A stretch of DNA of 64,000 nt from Acipenser ruthenus (lineage: Eukaryota > Chordata > Actinopteri > Acipenseriformes > Acipenseridae), in the NCBI RefSeq assembly GCF_902713425.1, contig NC_081244.1, positions 6,183,454-6,247,453 of the forward strand, in the 5' to 3' direction. The position numbers and the translations under genes were made by a program. Within the stretch, counting starts at the first letter, position 1, and the number at the start of each line of letters is the position of its first letter. The notes under the pieces were generated by a model. That model searched no databases and had not been told where the DNA came from. It worked only from the letters and a program-made list of their open reading frames with translations. This document shows positions 1 to 23,579 of this stretch, in pieces.

Positions 1-905
1 CTTCTAGTGGAAACGTTTGCCATTGAATTTATGAAGTTTCTTTCAGTGTTTCTATTGAAGACACTGAGAAAGACTTCTAGTGGAAACGCTTGCCGTTGAA
101 TTTATGAAGTTTCTTTCAGTGTTTCTGTTGAAGACGCTGAGAAAGACTTCTAGTGGAAACGTTTGCCGTTGAATTTATGAAGTTTCTTTCAGTGTTTCTA
201 TTGAAGACGCTGAGAAAGACTTCTAGTGGAAACGTTTGCCGTTGAATTTATGAAGTTTCTTTCAGTGTTTCTATTGAAGACGCTGAGAAAGACTTCTAGT
301 GGAAACGTTTGCCATTGAATTTATGAAGTTTCTTTCAGTGTTTCTATTGAAGACGCTGAGAAAGACTTCTAGTGGAAACGCTTGTCATTGAATTTATGAA
401 GTTTCTTTCAGTGTTTCTATTGAAGACGCTGAGAAAGACTTCTAGTGGAAACGCTTGCCGTTTAATTTATGAAGTTTCTTTCAGTGTTTCTATTGAAGAC
501 GCTGAGAAAGACTTCTAGTGGAAACGTTTGCCGTTGAATTTATGAAGTTTCTTTCAGTGTTTCTATTGAAGACGCTGAGAAAGACTTCTAGTGGAAACGT
601 TTGCCATTGAATTTATGAAGTTTCTTTCAGTGTTTCTATTGAAGATGCTGAGAGAGACTTCTAGTGGAAACGCTTGCCGTTGAATTTATGAAGTTTCTTT
701 CAGTGTTTCTATTGAAGATGCTGAGAAAGACTTCTAGAGGAAACGTTTGCCATTGAATTTATGAAGTTTCTTTCAGAGTTTCTATTGAAGACGCTGAGAA
801 AGACTCCTAGTGGAAACGTTTGTCATTGAATTTATGAAGTTTCTTTCAGTGTTTCTATTGAAGACGCTGAGAAAGACTTCCAGTGGAAACGTTTGTCATT
901 GACAC
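1..905 (+). repeat. 73-bp satellite, array 1 (about 12 copies)
   Basis: Head-to-tail repeat with an exact 73-bp period: the word CTTCTAGTGGAAACG recurs at 1, 74 and onward. Copies differ by a few substitutions, such as CCATTGAA versus CCGTTGAA and GTTTG versus GCTTG. Each unit holds the palindrome AAACGTTT. The array is cut by the left window edge and ends near 905. The same unit returns at 16868-17400 (same orientation) and at 31055-31256 and 36461-42522 (opposite orientation). Confidence 0.97.
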
Positions 906-1518
906 AAACACACACTGTAATCTCTAGTTTAATCAGACATTTGTGTTTTTTTTTTGGTTTTTTTTTTTTTGTAAAAGTAAAATGATCTGAACCCGTTCAT
1001 TTGTAATTCGAATTTCTTTATCCTGTGAGACTACAGTCATTACGTCCGCAAGTTTAAACTCGGTTTAGTCGTTTTTTTTTGTTTGTTTTTTTATTTTTTG
1101 TTCATGTGTCACGTATTTTTTTTTTTTTTTTTGATAAAAGCGGAATGTGTTACAGTTAAAACTTATAATAAACCATCAATTGTATCGAAATCCGGCGTGC
1201 CTGGAAAGTTAGGGAATCCAGTCTGAGCAAGACTATTTTGAAAAATGGGTGTGTTCGGTAGGTTTGGAATAGTATTTCTTTCTTGAAATTAGCCAAAAAG
1301 CACGTTATATTCCTTACACGAACAGCCACCATATAATAACCAGGGTCGGTGTTGTTTAATAGTCTAAAATGTACTAAAGTTATACGTTTTTAACTGTTTC
1401 TTTTTTTATAACGTCCCCGAATTCTCTTACAGTAGTTCCGTCCTGGTTTTTTTTGAATGGAATTTGGACTGTACCATTATCGGGGAATGCCAAAGCTGAA
1501 AGGAGGGGGGGGGGGTTG

Positions 1519-1584
<66 letters not shown>

Positions 1585-1982
1585 TTTTCCTTCATAGAGC
1601 ACGCAAGTTTTAAAAAAGTGACTGGGAAACTAACTCGGATTTTCCCCAATCTTTTCACATACCGCCGACCCCCCTTTTTTTTGGAGTACAAGTGGTAACG
1701 CCCAAGTTGTTCTCAGCTGTTCCGATCTCCCCCCTCCTGATTTAGGAAAAAATAAAAACCAGCTGCAGAGCGATTTGCAGAAAGCGGCGATGGCATGTCA
1801 GCTTCGCTCAAGAACTGTACCCTATCTAGCTTAGCGAAAGATGGCTGAAGATTATTGGGAATAACGGCCCTGGGAAAGTACTGACACCGAGAAAAAGCAT
1901 CCCTTTCCAGGGTAAGTTAAAATCCATATGCCTCTGGTTTTTTGTAATGATAATTGTATACGTTATGCACACACACACACAC

Positions 1983-2017
<35 letters not shown>

Positions 2018-2034
2018 GCTCAAAGAGCCAGCTG

Positions 2035-2121
<87 letters not shown>

Positions 2122-2458
2122 ATCTATCAGTGCTGTCCAATGGTGAGCTAATTCCAGTGTTATTAAGCCGCCTCGTGAATGCCTTATAAATGTTTTTCTC
2201 TGTTACTCGCTCCCGGTGCCTTGTCTTCTCAGCTCAGTGATTATTTATTAGAAGGTAGCCTAATTCTGTTTATTTTTTAAATCTTCAAAATTATTAGAAA
2301 CGGTTTCTTTTGTGTGCACTCCAGCGAAGTGTCTCCTTACATATTTCTGTGTCTTTCTACTGAAGCTCAGGATAAGGCTGACTGCGTGTGTTACTGTTCC
2401 CTTGATAAGCTTAAAGGATCATTGAAATGCGTAGTTATTGGAAATGAAAATGCCTCTC

Positions 2459-2507
<49 letters not shown>

Positions 2508-2790
2508 AATAATACATGTTTTACACCCGTGGAGCTGTCATACTTTTTCACTTGACATTGCAGATCTCCATATAAAGAGATATGTTTGGCCAGACTTTCT
2601 GATACAGCACGGCGCTCCTGCATTTTATTTTCACAATGTTTTTTCCCCCTCACACTGCTGTGCTGGCAGACTGCACCGGCCGTGCAAGTTGCAATGATAA
2701 AAATGCGATGCATTTGAGACAGCATTTTAATAACAGGGACGCACAAGCGGAGCTCTGCGTTCGTTTCGGCCTGTCTGAAAACAAAGGCTT
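906..2790. other. AT-rich non-genic stretch with microsatellites
   Basis: No coding exon is recognised. It contains poly-T runs, a (TTA)n tract at 1519-1583, a CA/TA tract at 1967-2018, a long (TA)n tract at 2039-2118 and a (TTA)n tract at 2460-2506. Open frames here are translated microsatellites. Confidence 0.8.
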
Positions 2791-2794
2791 TTTA

Positions 2795-2870
2795 GGGGCG
2801 GGGCGTTCCACACTGACGTCACCTGAATATGAAATAATCACAATTCCGGCTTCTGACGTCATAAATAAAT
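2795..2870. promoter_or_regulatory. Candidate promoter: GC box and two full CREs
   Basis: A GC-box run (GGGGCGGGGCG, about 2796-2806) is followed by two perfect TGACGTCA palindromes at 2814-2821 and 2854-2861, 40 bp apart. An AT-rich, TATA-like ATAAATA lies straight after the second. CDK16's first coding exon is preceded by a splice acceptor, so an upstream non-coding exon and promoter are expected, and this is the best candidate seen. Strand and target gene are inferred. Confidence 0.4.
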
Positions 2871-4085
2871 ACGACAAGAAGGTTCGCTAGACCACAGTAT
2901 CAATTTTTATTGTACAGATGAATGTATGGCATTCATGTGTATTAATGGGAATTATTCGTGTTGTATTTTAAATAAATACTATATAACATTATGTATATTT
3001 ATAGGCAACATGTTGAACATTAATCCCTATATAAAAATCTATATTACATTTAATATATATATATATATACTGAGCATCAAAATAAACATATTATTTATAT
3101 TTGGATAAAATTCTCTAAATATTTTAGAGCAGGTGCAGTGACTTTTTATCGTGCTGTTTAACCATTGACATCACGAGGACGCTGCAGAATGATCTGTGGA
3201 TCTCTGGCAGGTGTTGTGACTCTTGGTCTCCCGGTTGGTGGCTCTGTCATTGACAGAGTGTGTCTGGTTATACCGTCTCTCCAGGTTTGAAATCGCTGGC
3301 TGTGAGCACCCAAGACGGCGAGCCACAGCACGCTGCCCTAGTAAAACCTGGAACGGATGAAACTGCTATGCAATAGGAGTCTCATGTCCAGCCCTGGATT
3401 GATACTGGATTTTTAAATCACTGTATACAGTAACCTGGCGGCGATTCATGGCTGCAGGATACAAAAAATCAATTGCACTAAAACTGAAGGATGAAAAATG
3501 GAAAATTTACACAACGGTAAAAGCTAATGCATTAGACACAGGCCTTCTCTTCTCTCCTTTCAACGTCTGAGAGACAGAACGAGAGAGCACACGAGGGCCA
3601 TTTCACCTTGACTGAAGACGCCAGTTTATTTAAAAGCAGACGGTGTGATACAGCAAACCCTGCCTAATCCAGCCCCTCTGTACAAACCAAATCCTGTTTC
3701 ATTCTGCGTGATTTGTGGTCACAATCAAATCCCTGTTGAATTCAATGGGGTGATCCCCTTTATATTCCGGAACCTGTCTGTTCTGGAATCCAATCTGAGG
3801 CAGGCTCCTTCACCCTGCATAGGAAGCCCTAGGTCCTTTTAAAAAAAACAAAATGAGCACAGAATCTCTCTGTATTCCCTGCGTGCTCGTTCCACATTCA
3901 AACCCCCCACCGGCTTAGCTGTGTCTCGCAGCGATGTTTCTGAGCCAAACTGGCGTAGTTGAGACACAAGCGTCTTTTTTTATACCAGTAAAGTGGAAAT
4001 GAAGTGCTGTTTCAACTGCCAGCAGTAAATGAGGAGAGCCAGCTGAGATTCGCTAGCGTTCCCTTCTGTCCTATTAACTCTGACC
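2871..4085. other. Non-genic stretch, no gene recognised
   Basis: AT-rich, then mixed composition. The only recognised item is a fragment of the palindromic MITE at about 3338-3400 (GTAAAACCTGGAACGGAT then GCAATAGGAGTCT). Nothing else is recognised. Confidence 0.7.
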
Positions 4086-4195
4086 CATGACTATTGACAC
4101 TGTCACCTGTCTATTGACACTGTCACCTGTCTATTGACACTGTCACCTGTCTATTGACACTGTCACCTGTCTATTGACACTGTCACCTGTCTATT
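4086..4195 (+). repeat. 20-bp minisatellite, about 5 copies
   Basis: Tandem copies of a 20-bp unit containing CTATTGACACTGTCACCTGT. The motif resumes at about 4754 (GACACTGTCGCCTCTCTATT) on the far side of a LINE fragment, so the LINE appears to have inserted into it. Confidence 0.85.
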
Positions 4196-4197
4196 TA

Positions 4198-4755
4198 AAT
4201 CAAGGGAAGTAATGTTAAAACTTTACAATGCATTAGTAAGACCTCACCTAGAATATTGTGTTCAGTTCTGGTCGCCTCGCTACAAAAAGGATATTGCTGC
4301 TCTAGAAAGAGTGCAAAGAAGAGCGACCAGAATTATCCCGGGTTTAAAAGGCATGTCGTATGCAGACAGGCTAAAATAATTGAATCTATTCAGTCTTGAA
4401 CAAAGAAGACTACGTGGCGATCTGATTCAAGCATTCAGAATTCTTAAAGGTATAGACAATGTCGACCCAGGGGACTTTTTTGACCTGAAAAAAGAAACAA
4501 GGACCAGGGGTCACAAATGGAGATTAGATAAAGGGGCATTCAGAGCAGAAAATAGGAGGCATTTTTTTACACAGAGAATTGTGAGGGTCTGGAACCAACT
4601 CCCCAGTAATGTTGTTGAAGCTGACACCCTGGGATCCTTCAAGAAGCTGCTTGATGAGATTCTGGGATCAATAAGCTACTAACAACCAAACGAGCAAGAT
4701 GGGCTGAATGGCCTCCTCTCGTTTGGAAACTTTCTTATGTTCTTATGTTCTTATG
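4198..4755 (+). mobile_element. CR1/L2-type LINE, 3' end of ORF2 and tail
   Basis: Translating 4221-4680 gives the familiar C-terminal region of a CR1/L2-clade reverse transcriptase [17 protein letters not shown], then [40 protein letters not shown] and VVEADTLGSFK. One in-frame stop lies near 4376, just before the leucine-rich LNLFSLEQ block; the stretch 4380-4682 is then open to a stop after the SISY end. The 3' end carries repeats of TTCTTATG, the 8-bp tail style of CR1 elements. The catalytic RT core and ORF1 are absent, so it is a 5'-truncated dead copy. Confidence 0.88.
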
Positions 4756-5140
4756 ACACTGTCGCCTCTCTATTAACACTTGCTCAGTCTTGTTATATAA
4801 TCCCTTATAAAAATATTTCCCCCGTCAAATATACTGAGAATTGAAAAAAAAAATGCTTTAATTATTAAAACGGTGAGTTTTCAGCTTGTCAGTGACTTTT
4901 CTTCTTTGTTATATATAGATAGATAGATTAAAATTCAGCTCAGCAACCTCATCATATTTTACCTACTATTTTACTCCCACAGTCAGAATTTCAGAAAAAA
5001 AAAAAACGCCTCTCTTTCTCTCTCACTCTCTGTGCCCTGAAAAGAAGCGAGGCTTATGGGGAAAGGAATCTACTGCCAGCCCCTGGCTTGTCAGTGTTGG
5101 GTGTGCAGCGCCAGGCCTCGTTGCTGAGGCTGCCCTGGTT

Positions 5141-5172
<32 letters not shown>

Positions 5173-5322
5173 TAGTATTTTTTCTGGAAGGATGCAGTCT
5201 GCAGTCCTCTATTTTGTTATGTAGTTTCAACAGGCGTCACAGCTGAAGACACTGAAACGGATTGAGACTCTATCCTACTAGCAGGGAGATTTCTTCATCT
5301 CCAGAGCAGAGACTGAGAAATC

Positions 5323-5366
<44 letters not shown>

Positions 5367-5520
5367 CAGTGTCACCCAGTCCAGGTTCTACTAGCATCTT
5401 GATCAGCCCCCAGTGTGTCTAGGCAACAAGATCAGGTGTGTCTTATTATTAAACTCCCAGTGAAACCAGGAACGGATCAAACTGCAATGCAATGGGAGTC
5501 TTAGTGTATTTCCATCCCAG
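4756..5520. other. Non-genic stretch with microsatellites and a MITE
   Basis: Contains a (TTTC)n tract at 5138-5173, a (TA)n tract at 5332-5361 and a copy of the palindromic MITE at about 5362-5518 (CAGTGTCACCCAGTCCAGG at one end, GGATCAAACTGCAATGCAAT at the other). No gene is recognised. Confidence 0.75.
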
Positions 5521-5523
5521 CTA

Positions 5524-5772
5524 TATTATTATTATTATTATTATTATTTATTTCTTAGCAGACGCCCTTATCCAGGGAGACTTACTATTGTTACAAGATA
5601 TCACATTATTTTTACAAACAATTACCCATTTATACAGTTGGGTTTTTACTGGAGCAATCTAGGTAAAGTACCTTGCTCAAGGGTACAGCAGCAGTGTCCC
5701 CCCACCTGGGATTGAACCCACGACCCTCCGGTCAAGAGTCCAGAGCCCTAACCACTACTCCACACTGCTGCC
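5524..5772 (-). mobile_element. tRNA-derived SINE, family A
   Basis: On the minus strand it reads from a tRNA-like head (GGAGTAGTGGTTAGGG as box A region, GTGGGTTCAATCCC as box B) through a body ending in AAGTCTCCCTGGATAAGGG and an (ATT)n tail. Near full length at about 245 bp, and the best reference copy of this family together with 6219-6456. Confidence 0.92.
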
Positions 5773-6218
5773 ACACGTGGTCAAACGCACAAGACTTTTT
5801 AGATGTTTTAAGACGCCTGATTCAAGCACAAAGTGGGTTGTATTTAAAAAATAAACTACTGTACTCGCATATCATGATTTAGTAGTTTCTTTGATTACCT
5901 GAAAATGATTCATATCGTTTTTATTTTTAATGATGTCTCAGTCCTAAAAAAAAATAAATCTAGGTAATGCAAAACTTTTCACCACAGCTGTCGTTTGAGG
6001 CAGCTTTGCCTGATTGGACCCCAAGTCTCCCCTGGTGAGCCGTGCAGTGGGCTTGTGTCTGAGAATGCAGAACATTCTGCTTGTTTGCAAAGCACTCAGA
6101 CTCTCAAACTGTAAGGAATTCTGTCACCTGCCCGTCACGTTCTGACGAAACGAGAGACGGAATTCTAACGGGAGTCGGAGAAATGCCATTGAAAGTGAGG
6201 GACACATTATAATCAGCA
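5773..6218. other. Spacer between two SINEs, nothing recognised
   Basis: Ordinary AT/GC-mixed sequence with no supported exon, repeat or motif. Confidence 0.7.
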
Positions 6219-6456
6219 GGGCAGCAGTGTGGAGTAGTGGTTAGGGCTCTGGACTCTTGACCGGAGGGTCGTGGGTTCAATCCCAGGTGAGGACACTGCT
6301 GCTGTACCCTTGAGCAAGGTACTTTACCTAGATTGCTCCAGTAAAAACCCAACTGTAAAAATGGGTAATTGTATATAAAAATAATGTGATATCTTGTAAC
6401 AATTGTAAGTCGCCCTGGATAAGGGCGTCTGCTAAGAAATAAATAATAATAATAAT
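6219..6456 (+). mobile_element. tRNA-derived SINE, family A
   Basis: Same family as 5524-5772 in the opposite orientation, so the two could pair as an inverted repeat about 450 bp apart. Box B GTGGGTTCAATCCC and tail AAGTCGCCCTGGATAAGGG are intact. It ends in (AAT)n. Confidence 0.93.
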
Positions 6457-6569
6457 CCACGTGTCAGAAATCAACCAATCACAGTGAAGTATTTTTTTTC
6501 CAGCCCACACCTAATTCCAATGGTGTCTCTTATGAGACACCCCAGACACGATGTCTTATAGGACAGAGG

Positions 6570-7320
6570 GAAGGAGACACACAGAGAGTGGTGAGGGGAT
6601 GGAATGGGTTACCTAGTCATGTTGTTGAAGGAGACTCTTCTTCACACAGAGAGTGGGGAGGGGATGGAATGGGTTACCTAGTCATGTTGTTGAAGGAGAC
6701 TCTTCTTCACAGAGTGTGGTGAGGGGATGGAATGGGTTACCTAGTCATGTTGCTGAAGGAGACTCTTCTTCACACAGAGAGTGGTGAGGGGATGGAATGG
6801 GTTACCTAGTCATGTTGTTGAAGGAGACTCTTCTTCACACAGAGAGTGGTGAGGGGATGGAATGGGTTACCTAGTCATGTTGTTGAAGGAGACTCTTCTT
6901 CACAGAGTGTGGTGAGGGGATGGAATGGGTTACCTAGTCATGTTGTTGAAGGAGACTCTTCTTCACAGAGAGTGGTGAGGGGATGGAATGGGTTACCTAG
7001 TCATGTTGTTGAAGGAGACACTTCTTCACACAGAGAGTGGTGAGGGGATGGAATGGGTTACCTAGTCATGTTGCTGAAGGAGACTCTTCTTCACACAGAG
7101 AGTGGTGAGGGGATGGAATGGGTTACCTAGTCATGTTGCTGAAGGAGACTCTTCTTCACACAGAGAGTGGTGAGGGGATGGAATGGGTTACCTAGTCATG
7201 TTGTTAAAGGAGACACTTCTTCACACAGAGAGTGGTGAGGGGATGGAATGGGTTACCTAGTCATGTTGCTGAAGGAGACACTTCTTCACACAGAGGGTGG
7301 GGAGGGGATGGAATGGGCTC
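6570..7320 (+). repeat. 65-bp minisatellite derived from the CR1 3' end, about 11 copies
   Basis: Units start with GGAGACTCTTCTTCACACAG and recur every 65 bp (6630, 6695 and on), with some shorter 61-bp variants. The unit matches the LINE segment seen once at about 4565-4620 (ACACAGAGAATTGTGAGG ... GTTGTTGAAG). After the last copy the sequence continues into LINE-like GGGATCCTTC. It lies in CDK16's 5' flank or 5'-UTR intron. Confidence 0.93.
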
Positions 7321-7381
7321 CCATAGGGTTTACCCAGCTTAGGTTGTTGATGCTGAATCAATGGGATCCTTCGGTAGGCTC

Positions 7382-7485
7382 AAGGTGGATCAAGTGGTTA
7401 GAGAAAGGGGCTCGATACCAGGAGGTTCAAATCCCAGCTCAGCCACTGACTCACTGTGTGTGACCCTGAGCAAGTCACTGAGTCT
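7382..7485 (+). mobile_element. tRNA-derived SINE, family B, 5' part
   Basis: The head AAGTGGTTAGAGAAAGGG, box B GGTTCAAATCCCAGC and the following CACTGTGTGTGACCCTGAGC match family B (full copy at 27614-27856). The body is lost into a (CT)n tract at 7484-7504 that forms the polypyrimidine tract before CDK16's first coding exon. Confidence 0.75.
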
Positions 7486-7586
7486 CTCTCTCTCTCTCTC
7501 TCTCTGTGGCTCAGGCTGATTGGACGGTGGCTGCCCCCTCAGCCCGCCCTCCTCTCCCCGCCCCCTCCCAGCACCCTGTCCCCCTG

Positions 7587-19830
<12,244 letters not shown>

Positions 19831-19860
19831 GAAAACAACGAAATAGGAAAAAAAAAGATA

Positions 19861-19923
<63 letters not shown>

Positions 19924-20757
19924 TTGTGTTCCATCGAGGGACGTGTGGACTTCTACAGAAGAAAGGGGCGGGAATTTTGTTTTGGAGCTCCTGTCAGGAT
20001 TCTTTTTCGGAACTCCAGACCCAATGACATCACGGTTAAAGGGGAGACCCACCCAATGACATCACGGTTAAAGGGGAGACCCACCCAGTGACATCACAGT
20101 TAAAGGGGAGACACCACCCATCCACCTTCCTACACTAGAAACTAGAATGCAACGAAAGTATAATGAAGGACAAAATCTTTTTTATTTTATTTTTATTTAT
20201 TTATTTGTTAACTGCTGCCTTTGCAGATGTTTGGGGATTTCTTTAACAGGAGAAAATGAAGTGTTTTAGTTCAGGAGGTAGACTATGGATGTCATCCACA
20301 CCAAACCTGGCTCCAGCTCTCCATTATCCAGGGTAATGGAAGGGAGGGATTAAACAAAACGAGAGAGACGATGCTTCGGAGAAAGACTGTGTAAGGAAAT
20401 CAAACCGAGACACCTAGTATTAGGATACAGTACCAGATATGTTTTATCAGTGAAGATACAGATTGGCTTCTAAAAGATCACTTCTCTCCAGTCGGCACCA
20501 GCTGGAACTGCACAGCGGTTTGAAGGAATTGAGTAGATAATCACAACGTTAGGTACTGAACAGTGACAGTTTGTTGTAAAGGTGTTTTTTTTTTTGGATG
20601 ATCGAGAAGCGAATTTGTCTTTTCCTTCGCCTTGCTGAACGGTTTGGTCTTTGCAATAAGTCCTACGTCGGCACTCGACGATGTGGGAGGTGTTGGTCTT
20701 CCAAGAGGAAATGAAATCGCAAGATGTGTGAATGTGTGTGTTTGACCCAAACCTGGA
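19831..20757. other. CDK16 3' UTR / 3' flank
   Basis: Follows the CDK16 stop. It holds a (TTA)n tract at 19861-19923 and three 32-bp copies with AATGACATCACGGTTAAAGG at 20023-20110, then unique sequence. A clear polyadenylation site could not be chosen; AATAAA occurs at 22032-22037 with a GT-rich stretch after it. Confidence 0.6.
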
Positions 20758-21260
20758 TCCAATTACAATTACAATTACAATGCTACTGTATTCAATTACA
20801 TTGCAATTACAATTACAATGCTACTGTATTCAATTACATTGCAATTACAATTACAATGCTACTGTATTCAATTACATTGCAATTACAATTACAATGCTAC
20901 TGTATTCAATTACATTGCAATTACAATTACAATGCTACTGTATTCAATTACATTGCAATTACAATTACAATGCTACTGTATTCAATTACATTGCTATTGT
21001 GTTCAATTACAATTACAATGCTATTTTGTTCAATTACAATTACAATGCTATTTTGTTCAATTGCAATTACAATGCTATTTTGTTCAATTACAATTGCAAT
21101 TACAATGCTATTTTGTTCAATTACAATTGCAATTACAATGCTATTTTGTTCAATTGCAATTACAATGCTATTTTGTTCAATTGCAATTGCAGTGCTATTG
21201 TTCAATTTTGTTCAATTATAGTTGTAATTACAATTACAATTACAATTACAGTGTTTTGTT
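20758..21260 (+). repeat. 38-bp (CAATTA)-rich minisatellite
   Basis: Five 38-bp units holding TGCTACTGTATTCAATTACA (20781, 20819 and on), then shorter variants with TGCTATTTTGTTCAATTACA. All are built from a CAATTA hexamer and free of stops over long distances in several frames. Confidence 0.93.
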
Positions 21261-21455
21261 CAATTACAATTATGCTGCAGTAATTCGTAATTGTGTAATT
21301 CTGATTACACTAAAAAGTAACATAAACCACTAGACTCATTAACACTTTTTTTTTTAATAAATGTGATTTTATTTGTATTTTTTAGTTTTTTTTTTTTTAC
21401 TGGTGCCAGTTGGTGCAGGTTTTAAATCTGTCGTTTAATTTTGTCGATTAACTTT

Positions 21456-21576
21456 AAAGAAAGCGCTGGGCTGCAGTGTGGAAGGCAGCGGGTTTGAGGA
21501 GCTCAGTGGTTAGATAAAGAAAGCGCTGGGCTGCAGTGTGGAAGGCAGCGGGTTTGAGGAGCTCAGTGGTTAGATA

Positions 21577-21607
<31 letters not shown>

Positions 21608-22012
21608 CGCTGGGCTGCAGTGTGGAAGGCAGCGGGTTCGAGGAGCTCAGTGGTTAGATAAAGAAAGCGCTGGGCTGCAGTGTGGAAGGCAGTAGGTTTG
21701 AGGAGCTCAGTGGTTAGATAAAGAAAGCGCTGGGCTGCAGTGTGGAAGGCAGCGGGTTTGAGGAGCTCAGTGGTTAGATAAAGAAAGCGCTGGGCTGCAG
21801 TGTGGAAGGCAGCGGGTTTGAGGAGCTCAGTGGTTAGATAAAGAAAGCGCTGGGCTGCAGTGTGGAAGGCAGCGGGTTTGAGGAGCTCAGTGGTTAGATA
21901 AAGAAAGCGCTGGGCTGCAGTGTGGAAGGCAGTGGGTTCGAGGAGCTCAGTGGTTAGATAAAGAAAGCGCTGGGCTGCAGTGTGGAAGGCAGCGGGTTTG
22001 AGGAGCTCAGTG
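21456..22012 (+). repeat. 60-bp tandem repeat with tRNA-like boxes, 9 copies
   Basis: GCGCTGGGCTGCAGTGTGG recurs every 60 bp (21462, 21522 and, after a GAAA expansion at 21579-21606, 21606 to 21966). Each unit holds GCTCAGTGGTTAGA (box-A-like) and GCGGGTTTGAGG or GCGGGTTCGAGG (box-B-like), so it resembles a tandemly copied SINE head. Confidence 0.93.
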
Positions 22013-23374
22013 TTCAGGGTGCAATATTAACAATAAAGATGTTATTGTGGTCAAAACTTGAGACTGAAATTCAATGTGCAACACCCTGTGGTCTATCGTC
22101 TGTATAATGTAGCAAACGTTTCCTATCTAGAAATATGATAATTATTATGATTATTACAATAACTATTATTATTTACAAGCTGACCTATTTACAATGAATT
22201 AGTAGAAGAGTTTGGAGAGAAAATTTAGTGGTGGGGGGGGGGGTCAATAATGAAATTAAGAAATGAGACAGGTAAGAAACTGATGCCCAGAGGCGGCCAT
22301 GTTGGCTCTGGAGCCCCATAGACATCAATGCATTACCAGCCCTGACGTAGAGCCACAATGGTGCCAGTTTCATAATAACGAATCACAATTCCACGGAATT
22401 ATCCACACGGCACGTTGTACTGCTTCCATAAATACAGCTGACCTGTATTGAAATACTTCAGCCATTCTAGAAGCACGTTGTTGGTTCCATTAATGTTTTT
22501 ATTCGGTGTAAGATTTGAAAGAATCTTCCATATCCCTTATGCAATAATACACCCAGCTGTAATCTAACCCCATCATTATTAACTTGTGAAAGATATTATG
22601 AACAATGCTTTTTTTAAAAGGCGTTTTTGTTTCTCCTTTGTGCTAATTTTCCATTTCTGTATGAAGAACGCTTTCTTTTTTGGTCTTTGGAAATGTTAGT
22701 ATGCAAGCTGTAAATGATTATTAAAAGGTGACTATTTAAAAAATATATATATGTTTGAGTGAATTTACTGTATTTTAATGCTGTTGTTGGCAAGGTGAGA
22801 GCAAAGTGAAACAGCGCTGAATATGCATCTCCTCAGACTTCATCTTTCTCCGCTTCTACCTCATAAGATATTGACGGCTTCTGGTTTTCGACGTGTTTAA
22901 TTACCTCCGTTTTAAAATGAGCCTAAGCGCTGTTTCATGAGTTTTTGGTTTCTGAATAATTAAAACGGTGAAATGCGTTAATTGAGAAATGAATTCTCTG
23001 TTTTTCCGCTCTGCGCATGCGCAGTAAGCAAAAAGATCCAAATTAAATTTGCACTATCCAAAAAAATAATATATGTATAGAAAAAATGCAAATAAATGTT
23101 TGTCAAAAAAATTATATTCTGTTATAAAAGTATTAGCCATAGGTTATTCGAACTTTGATAAACAAACAAAAAATACAAAATAAGCTGATTTCTTTCCCCT
23201 TTCTTTCTGCTTACTATATATAATGAAATATTATATTGAGTGGGTTAAAGAAATGAATAAATCAATTAGCCAGCGATTGCAATTAAACTCATTTTCATTT
23301 TTCGCCTTCACCAGTTGAAGAGCTCGGTTTGTAGCTACCAATGGAGATTTTTTGTAAAAGATCTTAACACGAGC

Positions 23375-23421
<47 letters not shown>

Positions 23422-23500
23422 TTTTAAAACAGCAGCATTATTATTAATAAACAACATTTTAATTATTATAAAGCCTTGAAATTAATTCAGTACTGATTTG
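22013..23500. other. Intergenic stretch between CDK16 and TSR2
   Basis: AT-rich and largely unique. Holds a short G run (22233-22243) and a (TTA)n tract at 23378-23418. No exon is recognised. Confidence 0.75.
23021..23034. promoter_or_regulatory. NRF1-type palindrome
   Basis: CTGCGCATGCGCAG is a perfect 14-bp palindrome and the consensus NRF1 site, about 550 bp before the TSR2 start codon in otherwise AT-rich DNA. NRF1 is common at housekeeping promoters. Binding is inferred. Confidence 0.55.
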
Positions 23501-23519
23501 AAATCGATGCAGCTTGTGA

Positions 23520-23579
23520 TCGATTGGTTCTCCTTGTAACCTGACGCGTTTGATTATTTTTATCGATGCCTGTTTTAAA
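23520..23579 (+). promoter_or_regulatory. TSR2 proximal promoter / 5' UTR
   Basis: An inverted CCAAT box (GATTGGTT at 23521-23528) lies about 55 bp before the ATG. It is followed by GACGCGTTTGATTATTTTTA. No splice acceptor immediately precedes the ATG, so this exon may carry the transcription start. Confidence 0.45.

Noticed and set aside
1-905. Regularly spaced repeats that could suggest a CRISPR array
   Set aside because: Head-to-tail satellite without unique spacers, in a vertebrate genome.
6219-6300. tRNA gene candidates in the SINE heads
   Set aside because: Box A and B are present but no clean cloverleaf or acceptor stem; the copies are repeated family members with SINE bodies and tails.
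20724-21333. Frames of 165-183 codons with Tyr/Asn/Ile repeats
   Set aside because: Translated CAATTA-hexamer minisatellite.
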